Assembly (NCBI GenBank): GCA_002347685.1
Contig: DDWS01000032.1
Location: 10,504-74,503 of the forward strand
Direction of reading: 5' to 3'
DNA: 64,000 nucleotides
Source: Syntrophaceae bacterium UBA2280
Lineage (GTDB): Bacteria; Desulfobacterota; Syntrophia; Syntrophales; Smithellaceae
In this document: positions 34,642 through 44,678 of the stretch, one piece after another
How the letters are laid out: each line of letters starts with the position of its first letter
Position numbering within the stretch: position 1 is the stretch's first letter
Program-made: the position numbers and the translations under genes
Notes under the pieces: generated by a model
Databases searched by the model: none
What the model was told of the DNA's origin: nothing
Seen by the model: only the letters and a program-made list of their open reading frames with translations

Positions 34642-35652
34642 CTATTGGTTACTCATTTCAATCAAGGCCTGCAATTTTTTTACCGCCGCGCCATTGTCGA
34701 TGCACTCGGCGGCGAGCCTCACGCCTTCCCGGATATCTGCGGCCTTTTCGCCCGCCACAATCGCCAGCGCGGCGTTCATCAGCACCACGTCCCGGCAGGC
34801 GCCGGGCTTTCCGGACAGGACGTCGCGCGTGATCTGCGCGTTGACACCCGGATCGCCGCCCCGGATGTCTCCGAGCGGATAGGTTTTCCCGACGTAATCC
34901 TTCGGGTGAATGTTGTAAGTGCGGACGATGCCGTCTTTCAATTCCGCCACCCGGGTTTCGCCGGTGATCGTCACTTCGTCGAGGCCGTCGGAACCATGCA
35001 CGACAAACGCATGCTTCGTACCCATGTTTTTTAAAACACCTGCGAACATTTCTGTGAGTTTCGGGTCGTAAACGCCGAGCAGCTGCGCGGTGGCGCCCGC
35101 CGGGTTGGTGAGGGGTCCGAGCATGTTGAAGATGGTGCGGATGCCGATTTCGCGGCGGGGCCCGATGGCGTGTTTCATTGCGCCGTGCAGCTTCGGCGCG
35201 AAAAGAAAGCCGATGCCGATCTGGTGAACGCATTCTTCCACGATTTCCTGATCGACGCTGATGTTGACGCCTAAGGCTTCGAGCACGTCGGCGCTGCCGC
35301 AGCCGCTGGAAACGGCCCGATTGCCATGTTTGGCCACGATGATGCCCGCGGCCGCAACGACGAAAGCCGTGGTGGTGGAAATATTAAATGTGTTGAGCCT
35401 GTCGCCGCCGGTGCCGCAGGTATCGACGATGGTCGTCGCGCAGGCATTGATGCGTGTGGCTTTCTGCCGCATGATGCGCGCCGCGCCCGTCACTTCCTCC
35501 ACGGTTTCGCCCTTCATTCTCAGCGCCGTGATCAATGCGCCGATCTGCGCGGGGGTAGCCTCCCCTCCCATAATCTCTTCCATCGCCGCCATCATCTCCG
35601 CTTCCGGCAGATCTGTTTTATTGACGACTTTGTCAATCGCTTCCTTGATCAT
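34642..35652 (-). CDS. trpD: Anthranilate phosphoribosyltransferase
   Basis: 336 aa. PRPP-binding signature CGTGGDRLNTFNIST near residue 80 and HGNRAVSSGCGSADVLE near residue 109. Separate from TrpG. The start overlaps the trpG stop by 4 bases. Confidence 0.97.
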   Translation of the reverse strand: MIKEAIDKVVNKTDLPEAEMMAAMEEIMGGEATPAQIGALITALRMKGETVEEVTGAARIMRQKATRINACATTIVDTCGTGGDRLNTFNISTTTAFVVAAAGIIVAKHGNRAVSSGCGSADVLEALGVNISVDQEIVEECVHQIGIGFLFAPKLHGAMKHAIGPRREIGIRTIFNMLGPLTNPAGATAQLLGVYDPKLTEMFAGVLKNMGTKHAFVVHGSDGLDEVTITGETRVAELKDGIVRTYNIHPKDYVGKTYPLGDIRGGDPGVNAQITRDVLSGKPGACRDVVLMNAALAIVAGEKAADIREGVRLAAECIDNGAAVKKLQALIEMSNQ

Positions 35653-36236
35653 GATGAACGCTCCTTTCGCGAGGTCAATTTTAAAAAGTTTCGGATGATG
35701 CGTTTGCCCTGCGGCGTCAGCACCGATTCGGGATGAAACTGAATGCCTTCCACAGGGTATTCCTTGTGACGCAAACCCATGATCTCGCCCTCAGCGGTCG
35801 TGGCGGTGACTTCCAGACAGTCCGGAAGTGTTTCGGGGCGCACAATCAGGGAATGATAACGTCCGGCGGTAAAGGGATTGGGCAGGCCCGCAAAAATGGT
35901 TTTGCCGTCGTGGTGGATGGGCGAAACTTTGCCGTGCATGATCCTTTCGGCCCGGACAATATCACCGCCGAGAGCGTAGCCGATGGACTGGTGCCCCAGG
36001 CAGATGCCGAAAATCGGCAGGGTTTTGTGGAATTCACGCACGACGTCCATCGTGACACCCGCCTCGCGGGGGGTGCAGGGGCCCGGCGACAGGAAGACGG
36101 CCCGGGGCTTGAGCTTTTTAATATCCGCAAGCGTGATTCTGTCGTTGCGATAGACCTGTACCTCTTCACCCATCTGTCCCAGGTACTGAACAATATTAAA
36201 TGTGAAGGAATCGTAATTATCAATCATTAAAATCAT
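35649..36236 (-). CDS. trpG: Anthranilate synthase component II (glutamine amidotransferase)
   Basis: 195 aa from ATG 36236 with GGAG upstream (the frame reads on to 36278). N terminus MILMIDNYDSFTFN. Nucleophile in FGICLGHQSIGYALGG, and the His-Glu pair in IQFHPESVLTPQGK. It supplies ammonia to TrpE, and the same protein may serve para-aminobenzoate synthesis. Confidence 0.97.
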   Translation of the reverse strand: MILMIDNYDSFTFNIVQYLGQMGEEVQVYRNDRITLADIKKLKPRAVFLSPGPCTPREAGVTMDVVREFHKTLPIFGICLGHQSIGYALGGDIVRAERIMHGKVSPIHHDGKTIFAGLPNPFTAGRYHSLIVRPETLPDCLEVTATTAEGEIMGLRHKEYPVEGIQFHPESVLTPQGKRIIRNFLKLTSRKERSS

Positions 36237-36246
36237 GAAGGGTCTC

Positions 36247-37740
<1,494 letters not shown>

Positions 37741-37756
37741 GATTGCTCTCCTTAAA

Positions 37757-37791
37757 AATAAAAAAGGCCGTGAGTTTCGTCACGGCCTTTT
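37757..37791 (-). terminator. Second intrinsic terminator in the trp leader
   Basis: A perfect 12-bp stem (37780-37791 with 37762-37773, 6-base loop) ends on the minus strand in a T-rich run (TTTTTTATTTTT), 20 bases before trpE. It lies downstream of the first attenuator hairpin, giving two terminators in tandem. Confidence 0.85.
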
Positions 37792-37800
37792 GGTTGATAC

Positions 37801-37843
37801 AAACAAAAAAGCCGTGGAGTCCTTTGAGGTTCTCCACGGCTTT
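37801..37843 (-). terminator. trp attenuator terminator (hairpin 3:4)
   Basis: Minus-strand stem of 12 bp (37832-37843 with 37808-37819) with a further three pairs in the loop, followed by TTTTTTGTTT. It lies 18 bases downstream of the trpL stop, where a classical trp attenuator belongs. Confidence 0.88.
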
Positions 37844-37900
37844 GACTTTCAGTGCATAGGGTCAGCGGCGGAATATCCTCTCTGTGAGTGGCCACCACCA
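37833..37900 (-). promoter_or_regulatory. Candidate antiterminator (2:3) of the trp attenuator
   Basis: In transcript order, GGUGG inside the Trp codons (37900-37892) can pair with CCGCC (segment 1 with 2). The overlapping UCCGCCGCU (37872-37864) can pair with AGCCGUGGA (37841-37833) at 8 of 9 positions (segment 2 with 3), and that blocks the terminator. Stalling at the Trp codons would therefore free segment 2 and allow readthrough. Pairings were found by eye. Confidence 0.65.
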
Positions 37901-37936
37901 GTTATTCAAGTTCAGCTTTACAAAAAAACGTAACAT
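37862..37936 (-). CDS. trpL: trp operon leader peptide
   Basis: 24 codons: MLRFFVKLNLNN, then three consecutive tryptophan codons (codons 13-15, 37900-37892), then PLTERIFRR and stop. Ribosome stalling here when charged tRNA-Trp is scarce would control the hairpins that follow. The start has only a weak purine-rich site (GGAAGAAAG) upstream. The peptide itself is not expected to have a function. Confidence 0.9.
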   Translation of the reverse strand: MLRFFVKLNLNNWWWPLTERIFRR

Positions 37937-37968
37937 GGGTAATTTCTTTCTTCCTTTATGTGGTTGCG

Positions 37969-37997
37969 CTTATAACAATATCGAAAATACTTGTCAA
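37969..37997 (-). promoter_or_regulatory. trp operon promoter
   Basis: Minus strand TTGACA (37997-37992), 17-base spacer, TATAAG (37974-37969). It lies 33 bases before the trpL start and gives a leader of about 220 bases to trpE. No TrpR-like palindrome was recognised. Confidence 0.8.
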
Positions 37998-38188
37998 CTG
38001 AATTTTTGACAATGCAAGAAGCAAATGATTGTCCGGTCTTGTAACACATAAACTGTCCGGTTAAGAAGTGATCTAGTTATGAAAAAATGGGGTTCGCAGG
38101 CGATCTTCATCGTTTTCTTGCCATCTGCCGCCTGCGTGTGTTATGGAAAGGCAAATAAAGGATACCCATCATAAAGGGAGGTTGAACT

Positions 38189-38482
38189 ATGCTTACGGTT
38201 ATTGCTAAACTGCCGATCAAGGAAGGTAAAATGGATGAGGCCCTGGCCGCTTTTAAGACACTCATGGTGGATGTGGCCAAGGAAGAAGGAACCACGCTCT
38301 ACTCGCTAAACAGGGATAAAAACGTCCCCAATATGCTGATTGTCGTTGAACAGTATAGAGATAAAGCCGCTTTGGACTTCCATTCGACGACGCCGCATTT
38401 TAAGATGTTCTTTGCCGGCGGCGGCGCCTATATCGGCGGAAAACCGGAAATTACCTTCATGGAAGAAATTGCCGGTATTTGA
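38189..38482 (+). CDS. Antibiotic biosynthesis monooxygenase (ABM) domain protein
   Basis: 97 aa, one ferredoxin-like ABM domain (YgiN type): MLTVIAKLPIKEGKMDEALAAF at the start, TTLYSLNRDKN, and EQYRDKAALDFHSTTPHF in the second half. Members are small dimeric, often cofactor-free monooxygenases or quinol-handling proteins. AGGGAGGTTGAACT precedes the ATG. It stands alone between the trp leader and the nitronate monooxygenase gene. Confidence 0.85.
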   Translation: MLTVIAKLPIKEGKMDEALAAFKTLMVDVAKEEGTTLYSLNRDKNVPNMLIVVEQYRDKAALDFHSTTPHFKMFFAGGGAYIGGKPEITFMEEIAGI

Positions 38483-38808
38483 TCGACGGGTTTGGAAGCT
38501 CACGCCATACCATCCCCGATCCGACAAGTATAATCTCCGCTGAAACGCAGCCGCTTAGACGGCGCGTTTTGGCGGTGACCGGGTTTGCTTTTTCCCGATC
38601 AAATGTGCCTGCCTGACTGTTAAAGTAAAAAAATACCGTTTCCGGGCCTGCCAAACCCGCTTTTCCGGAATCACGGCAAGCGGCAGTCTTTTAACTTTCC
38701 TGAAAAAAATGTTTTGACAACGCCTGTTGTATCTCCTATGCTCTGCATCCGATATTGAAGTACCCCATACACGGCAAAAATTCTTTGAAGAAGGATAAGG
38801 AGTAACTT
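38483..38808. other. 326-base intergenic region with a promoter
   Basis: No gene seen. Its 3' end carries the promoter of the next gene. The rest is unremarkable sequence with no clear terminator for the ABM gene. Confidence 0.4.
38714..38742 (+). promoter_or_regulatory. Promoter of the nitronate monooxygenase-like gene
   Basis: Perfect TTGACA (38714-38719), 17-base spacer, TATGCT (38737-38742), 66 bases before the ATG. Confidence 0.55.
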
Positions 38809-39858
38809 ATGTTCAAGACAAAAATGACGCAAATGTTCGGCATTGAGCATCCCATCATGCTTGCCGGAATGAACTGGATTACCGAGCCCGAACTGGTGTC
38901 GGCGGTATGCAACGCCGGAGGGCTGGGACTTCTGGCCATCGCGCGGTGCAACCCGAAAGAAACCCGGGAAAACATCCGGCAGATCCGGGACATGACGGAC
39001 AAGCCCTTCGGTGTCAACCAGATTCTCATCGGACCCGGCGCAAAGGAAAACATCGCCGTCGCCATTGAGGAAAAAGTGCCGATCATCAACTACTCGCTGG
39101 GCAAACCCTGGTTTGTCAGTGACGTACACGCTTACGGAGGTAAGGTCGTAGGCACCATCGCCATTGCCAAGCACGCGGCCAAAGCCGTGCAGCTGGGCTG
39201 CGACGCGCTGGTGATTACCGGACACGAAGCGGCGGCGCACGGGGCGGCGGCCACTTCCATGGTGCTGATTCCCCTCGTTGCTTCGATGGTGAATGTGCCG
39301 CTGATTGCCGCGGGAGGTTTCTATGACGGCCGGGGCCTCGCGGCGGCGCTGGCGCTTGGCGCGGACGGGATCTCCATGGGCAGCCGCTTTATGGTGGTCA
39401 AAGAAAGCATGGTTCATGATAATTTTAAAAAACTCTGCATGCAGGCAACCGAGCAGGATACGCTCTATGACAACGTCTTTGACGGCATGGACGGTCGCGT
39501 GCTGAAAACCAAGGAGGCGGAAGCGATGATGAAACGGGGGTTCCCGGTGGTTGAGGCAATCAAGGGCGCCCTCCTGGTCAAACGCCTGATGAATCTGTCT
39601 TTTGCGAAATTCGCGGGTGTGTCGATTGAAATGCTCCGGGCCGAAGAAGGGCATCCGCTGATGGTGCTTGCGCGCCAGGCGGTAGGCAACATGAAGCACC
39701 TCAAGGCGCTTCAGGAAGGTGACGTGGAAGGCGGCATCCTGTTTGCCGGCCAGTGCTGCGGCGGCATTACCGACAACCCGACCACAAAGGAACTGATCGA
39801 CCGCATTATGAGTGAAGCCCAGGCGACACTCGTAAAACTCAACAGTTACAAGGCCTGA
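38809..39858 (+). CDS. Nitronate monooxygenase / 2-nitropropane dioxygenase family FMN protein
   Basis: 349 aa TIM-barrel flavoprotein. HPIMLAGMNWIT near the N terminus, LVITGHEAAAHG (with the catalytic histidine of the family), VPLIAAGGFYDGRGLAAAL and GADGISMGSRF (FMN phosphate site) are visible. The family includes nitronate monooxygenases and FabK-type enoyl-ACP reductases; the HEAAAHG motif favours the former group. Cytoplasmic. It has its own promoter and ends in a strong GC hairpin. Confidence 0.85.
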   Translation: MFKTKMTQMFGIEHPIMLAGMNWITEPELVSAVCNAGGLGLLAIARCNPKETRENIRQIRDMTDKPFGVNQILIGPGAKENIAVAIEEKVPIINYSLGKPWFVSDVHAYGGKVVGTIAIAKHAAKAVQLGCDALVITGHEAAAHGAAATSMVLIPLVASMVNVPLIAAGGFYDGRGLAAALALGADGISMGSRFMVVKESMVHDNFKKLCMQATEQDTLYDNVFDGMDGRVLKTKEAEAMMKRGFPVVEAIKGALLVKRLMNLSFAKFAGVSIEMLRAEEGHPLMVLARQAVGNMKHLKALQEGDVEGGILFAGQCCGGITDNPTTKELIDRIMSEAQATLVKLNSYKA

Positions 39859-39875
39859 TATTGTTGATCCATGGA

Positions 39876-39909
39876 AAGCGGCCGCGCGCTTCATCCCGTG
39901 CGGCCGCTT
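39876..39909 (+). terminator. Strong GC hairpin after the nitronate monooxygenase gene
   Basis: A 10-bp perfect stem AAGCGGCCGC (39876-39885) with GCGGCCGCTT (39900-39909), extendable by three inner pairs. It has no U-run, so it may slow transcription or protect the mRNA end rather than terminate alone. Confidence 0.45.
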
Positions 39910-39923
39910 GAGGCATAACCCCC

Positions 39924-40541
39924 ATGCAATTGATCCTCGTTCGTCACGGTGAAACCCTCTGGAACAAGGAGGGACGGATTCAGGGTACAAGTGATATCGA
40001 CCTGTCACCCGAAGGCATTCGCCAGGCGGAAAAACTCGCCCGGGCGCTGAAGAACGCGTCTCTGGGAGAGATTCACGCAAGCCCGCTTGTCCGGGCCTGC
40101 CGCACCGCCGAGATCATCAACCAGTTTCATGACCTGCCCATTGAAACGCATCCTGAACTCATCGAAATGGATCAGGGTGATTTTGAAGGCCTTTCGTTTC
40201 AGGAACTCATGGCATGTGAAAAAGATTTCATCAACCGCTGGATTGCCGATCCCGCTTCAGTGAAAATGCCGCGCGGTGAATCCCTCATCGAACTGCAGGC
40301 CCGCGCCTGGCCGCCGATTGAAGCCCTGATCGGCAAAGGCAAAAACGCACTGGTCGTCGCACACAATTTCACCATCGCGGCGATTTTGTGCCGCCTGCGA
40401 AATATCAGCCTGTCTCAATTCCGAAGCGCGTGCGTCGGCACCGCCTCACAGACCGTCATCCGTTTCGAGCAAGGCAGCCCGGTGATCGAAAGATTAAACG
40501 ACCGCAGCCATCTGGAGTCCGATAACGCCATGCCTTCCTGA
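39924..40541 (+). CDS. Histidine phosphatase (phosphoglycerate mutase/CobC superfamily)
   Basis: 205 aa. The phosphohistidine motif ILVRHGETLWN is at residues 4-14, with the family's EMDQGDFEGLSF loop and the second histidine in VVAHNFTI. It could be a phosphoglycerate mutase-like enzyme, alpha-ribazole phosphatase or broad-specificity phosphatase; the substrate is not evident. It lies 65 bases after the gene before it. Confidence 0.85.
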   Translation: MQLILVRHGETLWNKEGRIQGTSDIDLSPEGIRQAEKLARALKNASLGEIHASPLVRACRTAEIINQFHDLPIETHPELIEMDQGDFEGLSFQELMACEKDFINRWIADPASVKMPRGESLIELQARAWPPIEALIGKGKNALVVAHNFTIAAILCRLRNISLSQFRSACVGTASQTVIRFEQGSPVIERLNDRSHLESDNAMPS

Positions 40542-40567
40542 TCCATTGTTTTCTTCCTACTTTTCAC

Positions 40568-40595
40568 TTGTCGGATTTTCTGAATCTGGTAAAAT
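40568..40595 (+). promoter_or_regulatory. Possible promoter of the PIN-PhoH gene
   Basis: TTGTCG (40568-40573), 16-base spacer, TAAAAT (40590-40595), about 94 bases before the ATG. Confidence 0.35.
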
Positions 40596-40688
40596 AGCGG
40601 CAAACAGGCCGGTTGATTCCGGGAAAGGAGGTGCAGTTAAACCAATCACAAAATCAACAAAAAATACTTCAGCCGAAGGAGCGATTTC

Positions 40689-42077
40689 ATGACGACTGAG
40701 AAAAAGAGCAAAGCGAAAGCTGTGGAAGCTCAATCTCGAAACGCGCGCGGGAGAATTCCGGAGAAATATTTTGTGGTGGACACCAGCGCTCTGGAATACG
40801 GCATGGATGTATTTGAAAAAATACGACAGGGTGGACGCAACTGTATTTTGATGCCCTACGCAACCTGGGAAGAGCTGGACTGCCACAAGACCGGCAACGA
40901 CTTCAAGGCGGATATCGCGCGCAATGTGATCCGCAACGTTCGAAAATTGTTCCGGGAGAAAGACCATTCCGTGCGTTTCTTCCCCTATGACTTCAGCCTG
41001 GCGAAAGACGCCGATCTTAAAACGGATAAAAATGACCACTGCATTATCGCCACCGCGCTCAACGCGAAAAAAACCCTGCCCCGTGAAAAAGTGATTCTGG
41101 TCACCCAGGACGCCGCGCTCGAAACGCTGGCGTTGCATTTCGGCATTGATGTGCAGTCGGTGAAAATGGATCAGACCGACATCCGGCACGAAGAGATATC
41201 CCGCACCACCATCAACCTTCAACGTGACTGGATTTACGACAAATCCTTTCCCGTGAGTCTGCCGGAATCCAGGCTGGCGGGGAATCTCGCACGGGTCCGG
41301 CAGAACGAAGGGGTCATCTGCTACTGCGACATCGGAGGTACCTGGGGGCCGGCGTTTGCTGCCGTACGAAAAGGCGACGCCTTCCGTATCATCGAAAAGG
41401 ACATCCATCTTCTCGGCGTCAAGCCCCGATCAAACAACGGGGAGGTCAACTGGGGGCAGTTCATCGCGATGGACCTGCTTCGCGATTCCGGCATTCCGCT
41501 CGTCGCGCTCACGGGCAGGGCGGGAACGGCCAAGACCTTTCTGGCGCTCCTTGCCGCCTTTGAAGCGGCGTCCAAATACCGTCAAATCCTGGTCAGCCGC
41601 GCGACGATTCAACTGGGCAACAAAGACCGCCTGGGGTATTCGCCGGGCGACATTGAAGCGAAGATGAAGCCCTGGATGCATCCCATCTATGACAACATCA
41701 ACGCCATCAAGGAACTGGTGGACGAAAAAATGAAGGACCGGATCAATGAGTGGCTGGCCAACGGCAAGATCGAGATGATGGATCTCGACAAGATCCGGGG
41801 GCGTTCCATTCAGAAATGCTTTGTGATTGTCGATGAAATTCAGAATCTGCCGCCGTCGCATGTCAAGGCGATTGCCACGCGCGGCGGCGAGGGAACGAAG
41901 ATGGTTTTTACCGGCGATTTTTCCTATGACCAGATCGATGTGCCCTGGCTCGACGAGCGCTCCAACGGCCTTTCCGTTTTAAACGCCAAAATGAGCGGCA
42001 GCCGCCTTTTCGGCACCGTGCACCTGGATCAGGCCATCCGCTCCGAGCTGACCAAAGAAATTCTGGAAAGATGGTAG
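40689..42077 (+). CDS. PIN domain-PhoH ATPase fusion (PhoH2/YlaK type)
   Basis: 462 aa. The N-terminal PIN RNase domain (about residues 24-160) has the acidic active-site residues in FVVDTSALEYG, WEELD and TDKNDHCIIATAL. The C-terminal PhoH ATPase has Walker A GRAGTAKTFLAL (about residue 277), RGRSIQKCFVIVDEIQN as Walker B and VFTGDFSYDQID. In the family these proteins are RNA helicase/RNases. AAGGAG precedes the ATG. Confidence 0.92.
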   Translation: MTTEKKSKAKAVEAQSRNARGRIPEKYFVVDTSALEYGMDVFEKIRQGGRNCILMPYATWEELDCHKTGNDFKADIARNVIRNVRKLFREKDHSVRFFPYDFSLAKDADLKTDKNDHCIIATALNAKKTLPREKVILVTQDAALETLALHFGIDVQSVKMDQTDIRHEEISRTTINLQRDWIYDKSFPVSLPESRLAGNLARVRQNEGVICYCDIGGTWGPAFAAVRKGDAFRIIEKDIHLLGVKPRSNNGEVNWGQFIAMDLLRDSGIPLVALTGRAGTAKTFLALLAAFEAASKYRQILVSRATIQLGNKDRLGYSPGDIEAKMKPWMHPIYDNINAIKELVDEKMKDRINEWLANGKIEMMDLDKIRGRSIQKCFVIVDEIQNLPPSHVKAIATRGGEGTKMVFTGDFSYDQIDVPWLDERSNGLSVLNAKMSGSRLFGTVHLDQAIRSELTKEILERW

Positions 42078-42197
42078 GAAAGAAAAAAAACAGGCGCCAC
42101 GGTTCGCGGCCGGGAACGGACAGCTCATAGTTGACAGGGGCTGAAAGAGAAAAAGTGTTTTAAAGAAAAACGACGGCGGAGGCCACGCGCGTTTTGT

Positions 42198-42668
42198 CTA
42201 TTTTACCTGTGCCTCATAGAACGCTTTTTCAAAAGTCGTGATGGTGGTCAGGTTGTCTCGTTCGGTCAAGATCGCGATCAGCGGTCGGCCGGTGTCATCG
42301 TCGAACCCGGCGAATCGCGGTGCGTTTGCCTGCCCGGGAATTGGCGTAAATCCATGGTGCTTCAGGCGGTCAATGATGTCTGCCGCCGTATGCCCCGAAA
42401 AAACGAACGACAATCCCATCAGAATGCCTTCCGAATTGTAGATGCAGCCGGCATGAAGGAGCGGCTCGGACGATTTCACATGGTAGACTTCCGCTTTCAA
42501 TCCTTCGTGCAGCGTCATCAGCTCATCGGGAGCGCCCAGAATGGCGAGCACCTGATTTTTTGGCATCAACACACTGACTTTGTCCAAAGCGGCCGTATCG
42601 ACCGCAAAGGCGTTTACCGCCGCCAAAAGCATCATACTGAGGACCAAAACAATACCTGTTTTTTTCAT
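42198..42668 (-). CDS. Exported protein with BamE/SmpA-like motif
   Basis: 156 aa from ATG 42668 (AGGA upstream; the frame extends into the gene before it). Signal peptide at residues 1-23 (VLVLSMMLLAAVNAFA). After it, VLMPKNQVLAILGAPDE resembles the start of SmpA/OmlA (BamE) folds, in which a short helix precedes a GxP turn. No lipobox is seen. It follows the PEGA lipoprotein gene by 46 bases and is probably co-transcribed. Function unknown. Confidence 0.6.
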   Translation of the reverse strand: MKKTGIVLVLSMMLLAAVNAFAVDTAALDKVSVLMPKNQVLAILGAPDELMTLHEGLKAEVYHVKSSEPLLHAGCIYNSEGILMGLSFVFSGHTAADIIDRLKHHGFTPIPGQANAPRFAGFDDDTGRPLIAILTERDNLTTITTFEKAFYEAQVK

Positions 42669-42714
42669 ATTTCCTGTTTCTCCCGGCTTTCCATGGGCCT
42701 GTTTGATTCGGCCC

Positions 42715-43437
42715 CTATTTAAATAAAATATCGATGACATTGATCAGCCCCGCCGGATTCACACCAACCCCGACCGAGGTGCTGGATTTCTCCGTTACGC
42801 GCGTTCCGTCGGGCCGGGTATAACTTCTTGATGAAGAAGAGGTTTGAATATTCTTTTCCAGCGGTTTCGCCCCGGACAAGACAGCGGCAGCCCCGATTTT
42901 CGCCAGGCCTTTCAGCAATGCTGCGTCATCACTCGACGATGACTCTGTGGAGCCGGAGGCGTCTGTAGGCCTCTTTGCCTCTGTCTGGAACGCGGGGGCC
43001 GAATCCGGTCTGGACGCTCCGGACAATGGCATTAAATCAATCTTCACTGCCTGAGGAACCAAAATAAAGGCCTCTCCGGATTTTTCCTGCGCGGACATGG
43101 AACTCATGGCGCTGCCCACGCCCATTCTGGGATCCTTGAAGAAAAGACCGGCATTGACGCCCGCGGAAATCGCGTTTAAATACGTTTTTTCCTTCTGATA
43201 AGCTTTCGTGATAATGACATCCTCCTGGCGGTAATCGTCCTTGACCAGCGTCAGGATGTGGTTGCGGTCTCTCTCGAGCGGCACGGACATCGGGGTCATC
43301 CCCACCAGCTTGCCGTCGGCGTAAATTTTCGCGCCCATCGGATTGGTCGAAACGGGAACATCCTGCCGTAAAACGGGCTGGCTGCATCCCATGATCAAAA
43401 CAATCAACAACAGCGAAAGGGCATGATACATCTTCAT
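42715..43437 (-). CDS. PEGA-domain lipoprotein
   Basis: 240 aa. A lipoprotein signal peptide ends in LIMGC (Cys17), so it is attached to a membrane on the periplasmic side. Residues ~28-75 form a PEGA-like beta domain (VSTNPMGAKIYADGKLVG, then TPMSVPLERDRNHILTL). The remainder is low-complexity, serine-rich, ending ISVVDILFK-like hydrophobic sequence. PEGA domains usually bind cell-envelope structures. It pairs with the exported protein downstream. Confidence 0.7.
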   Translation of the reverse strand: MKMYHALSLLLIVLIMGCSQPVLRQDVPVSTNPMGAKIYADGKLVGMTPMSVPLERDRNHILTLVKDDYRQEDVIITKAYQKEKTYLNAISAGVNAGLFFKDPRMGVGSAMSSMSAQEKSGEAFILVPQAVKIDLMPLSGASRPDSAPAFQTEAKRPTDASGSTESSSSDDAALLKGLAKIGAAAVLSGAKPLEKNIQTSSSSRSYTRPDGTRVTEKSSTSVGVGVNPAGLINVIDILFK

Positions 43438-43551
43438 GGTCTCACCTCGATTGGATAAATACCTTCATTCATTTGGCCTGTCCATCCGAAAGACTATCCT
43501 TACCGGCCCGGAAGAGTCAAGCATTTTGATATCCTCCAGCTGCTGAAAAAT

Positions 43552-43579
43552 ACCGCAGGTCTTTTGATGCGGTTTTTTT
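43552..43579 (-). terminator. Hairpin terminator after the diguanylate cyclase
   Basis: ACCGCA (43552-43557) and TGCGGT (43568-43573) form a 6-bp stem flanked by a T-run on each strand (TTTTTTT on plus, ATTTTT on minus). On the minus strand it lies about 120 bases after the cyclase stop; it could work in both directions. Confidence 0.55.
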
Positions 43580-43695
43580 ATATCCGGATTTCTTAGGCTT
43601 TTGCCTCCTGTTTAGTCTCTCAGGCATATCCGGGCCCATACCGGTGAATCTTTGTCATGTTGTGCACTCTGCACAGTGCCCCGATGTGGCCCGGG

Positions 43696-44586
43696 TCAGT
43701 CAGAAACAGAATCGTGGAACAGCACAACTCTCCTTTGTGTTCCCTTGGCTTTATACATTGCCTTATCGGCATTTTTGAAAAGGATGTCTGCCGTTTCTCC
43801 ATCTGCGGGATATATGGCAATACCGATACTGACTCTAATAGAAAGAACAACCCCCTTAAACTCGAAGGTCTCGGAAATCCGTTTAACCATTAACTCTGCA
43901 AGGCGGGCTACGTCGGCTTCTTGCTTGACTTCCAACAACAGGCACACAAATTCGTCGCCTCCCCAGCGACTGACCGTGTCTTCACTGCGGGTGGCAGACT
44001 GTAAACGGTCTGCCACCGTGAGCAGCACCTTGTCTCCCAGGTCATGACCATGGGAGTCGTTAATGCTCTTGAAATTGTCAATGTCTATGAACAGGACTGC
44101 GAGTTTCCAACCATGCCGTTTTGCCTGGATTAACCCATGATCGAGGTGTTCTTCAAACAATACACGGTTCGGCAGACCTGTGAGCGCGTCATGAATCGCA
44201 ATATTTCGTGATTTTTCTTCTTTGGCTATGGATTCCGATAACTCTTCGCGCACGTCGGCTAGATCGTCCTTCACGTCAGAGAGTTCGGTTTCGATGACTA
44301 TCCGTTCAGCCACCTCCTTGGCAAGTTCGGTGTTGACCTGATGTAAATCGTCTGCGGCTTTCGCCACTTTGTACTCGACCTCTTTGTTCTGAGTGATGGC
44401 CTCTTTGATGATCTGAACAGGGATCTTGACTTCTTTTCCCTGCTTGAGAACTTCATTTACCGAAGTGAGTTCATTTGCAGCCTCCTTGACAGTTTCTTTG
44501 ATTTTCTCATTTCGGTTAATGACACGTTCAAGCGAAGCATTCTTGCCGGGCACGGTTTTTTTCAGATTTTTTGATTTTGATTTCAT
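43696..44586 (-). CDS. Coiled-coil GGDEF diguanylate cyclase
   Basis: 296 aa from ATG 44586 (GAGAG upstream). Residues ~20-125 are charged and helical (coiled coil), with no membrane helix, so it is soluble. GGDEF domain at ~130-290: RNIAIHDALTGLPNRVLFEEH at its start, active site SRWGGDEFVCLL, I-site RSED five residues before it. It should make cyclic di-GMP. Its input signal is unknown; the coiled coil may dimerise it or bind a partner. Confidence 0.88.
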   Translation of the reverse strand: MKSKSKNLKKTVPGKNASLERVINRNEKIKETVKEAANELTSVNEVLKQGKEVKIPVQIIKEAITQNKEVEYKVAKAADDLHQVNTELAKEVAERIVIETELSDVKDDLADVREELSESIAKEEKSRNIAIHDALTGLPNRVLFEEHLDHGLIQAKRHGWKLAVLFIDIDNFKSINDSHGHDLGDKVLLTVADRLQSATRSEDTVSRWGGDEFVCLLLEVKQEADVARLAELMVKRISETFEFKGVVLSIRVSIGIAIYPADGETADILFKNADKAMYKAKGTQRRVVLFHDSVSD

Positions 44587-44678
44587 AATGTAATCTCTCT
44601 TTGCATTGAGTCGGTTAACCAATAGCTAAGCCGGAGCCGCGAAGCGGCGATCGTCTTGATCGATCTTGTTCACTTTTT

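Noticed and set aside
38671..40080. A 469-aa minus-strand open frame opposite the nitronate monooxygenase gene
   Set aside because: No domain or motif seen; it is antisense to a clear enzyme gene and reflects codon bias.
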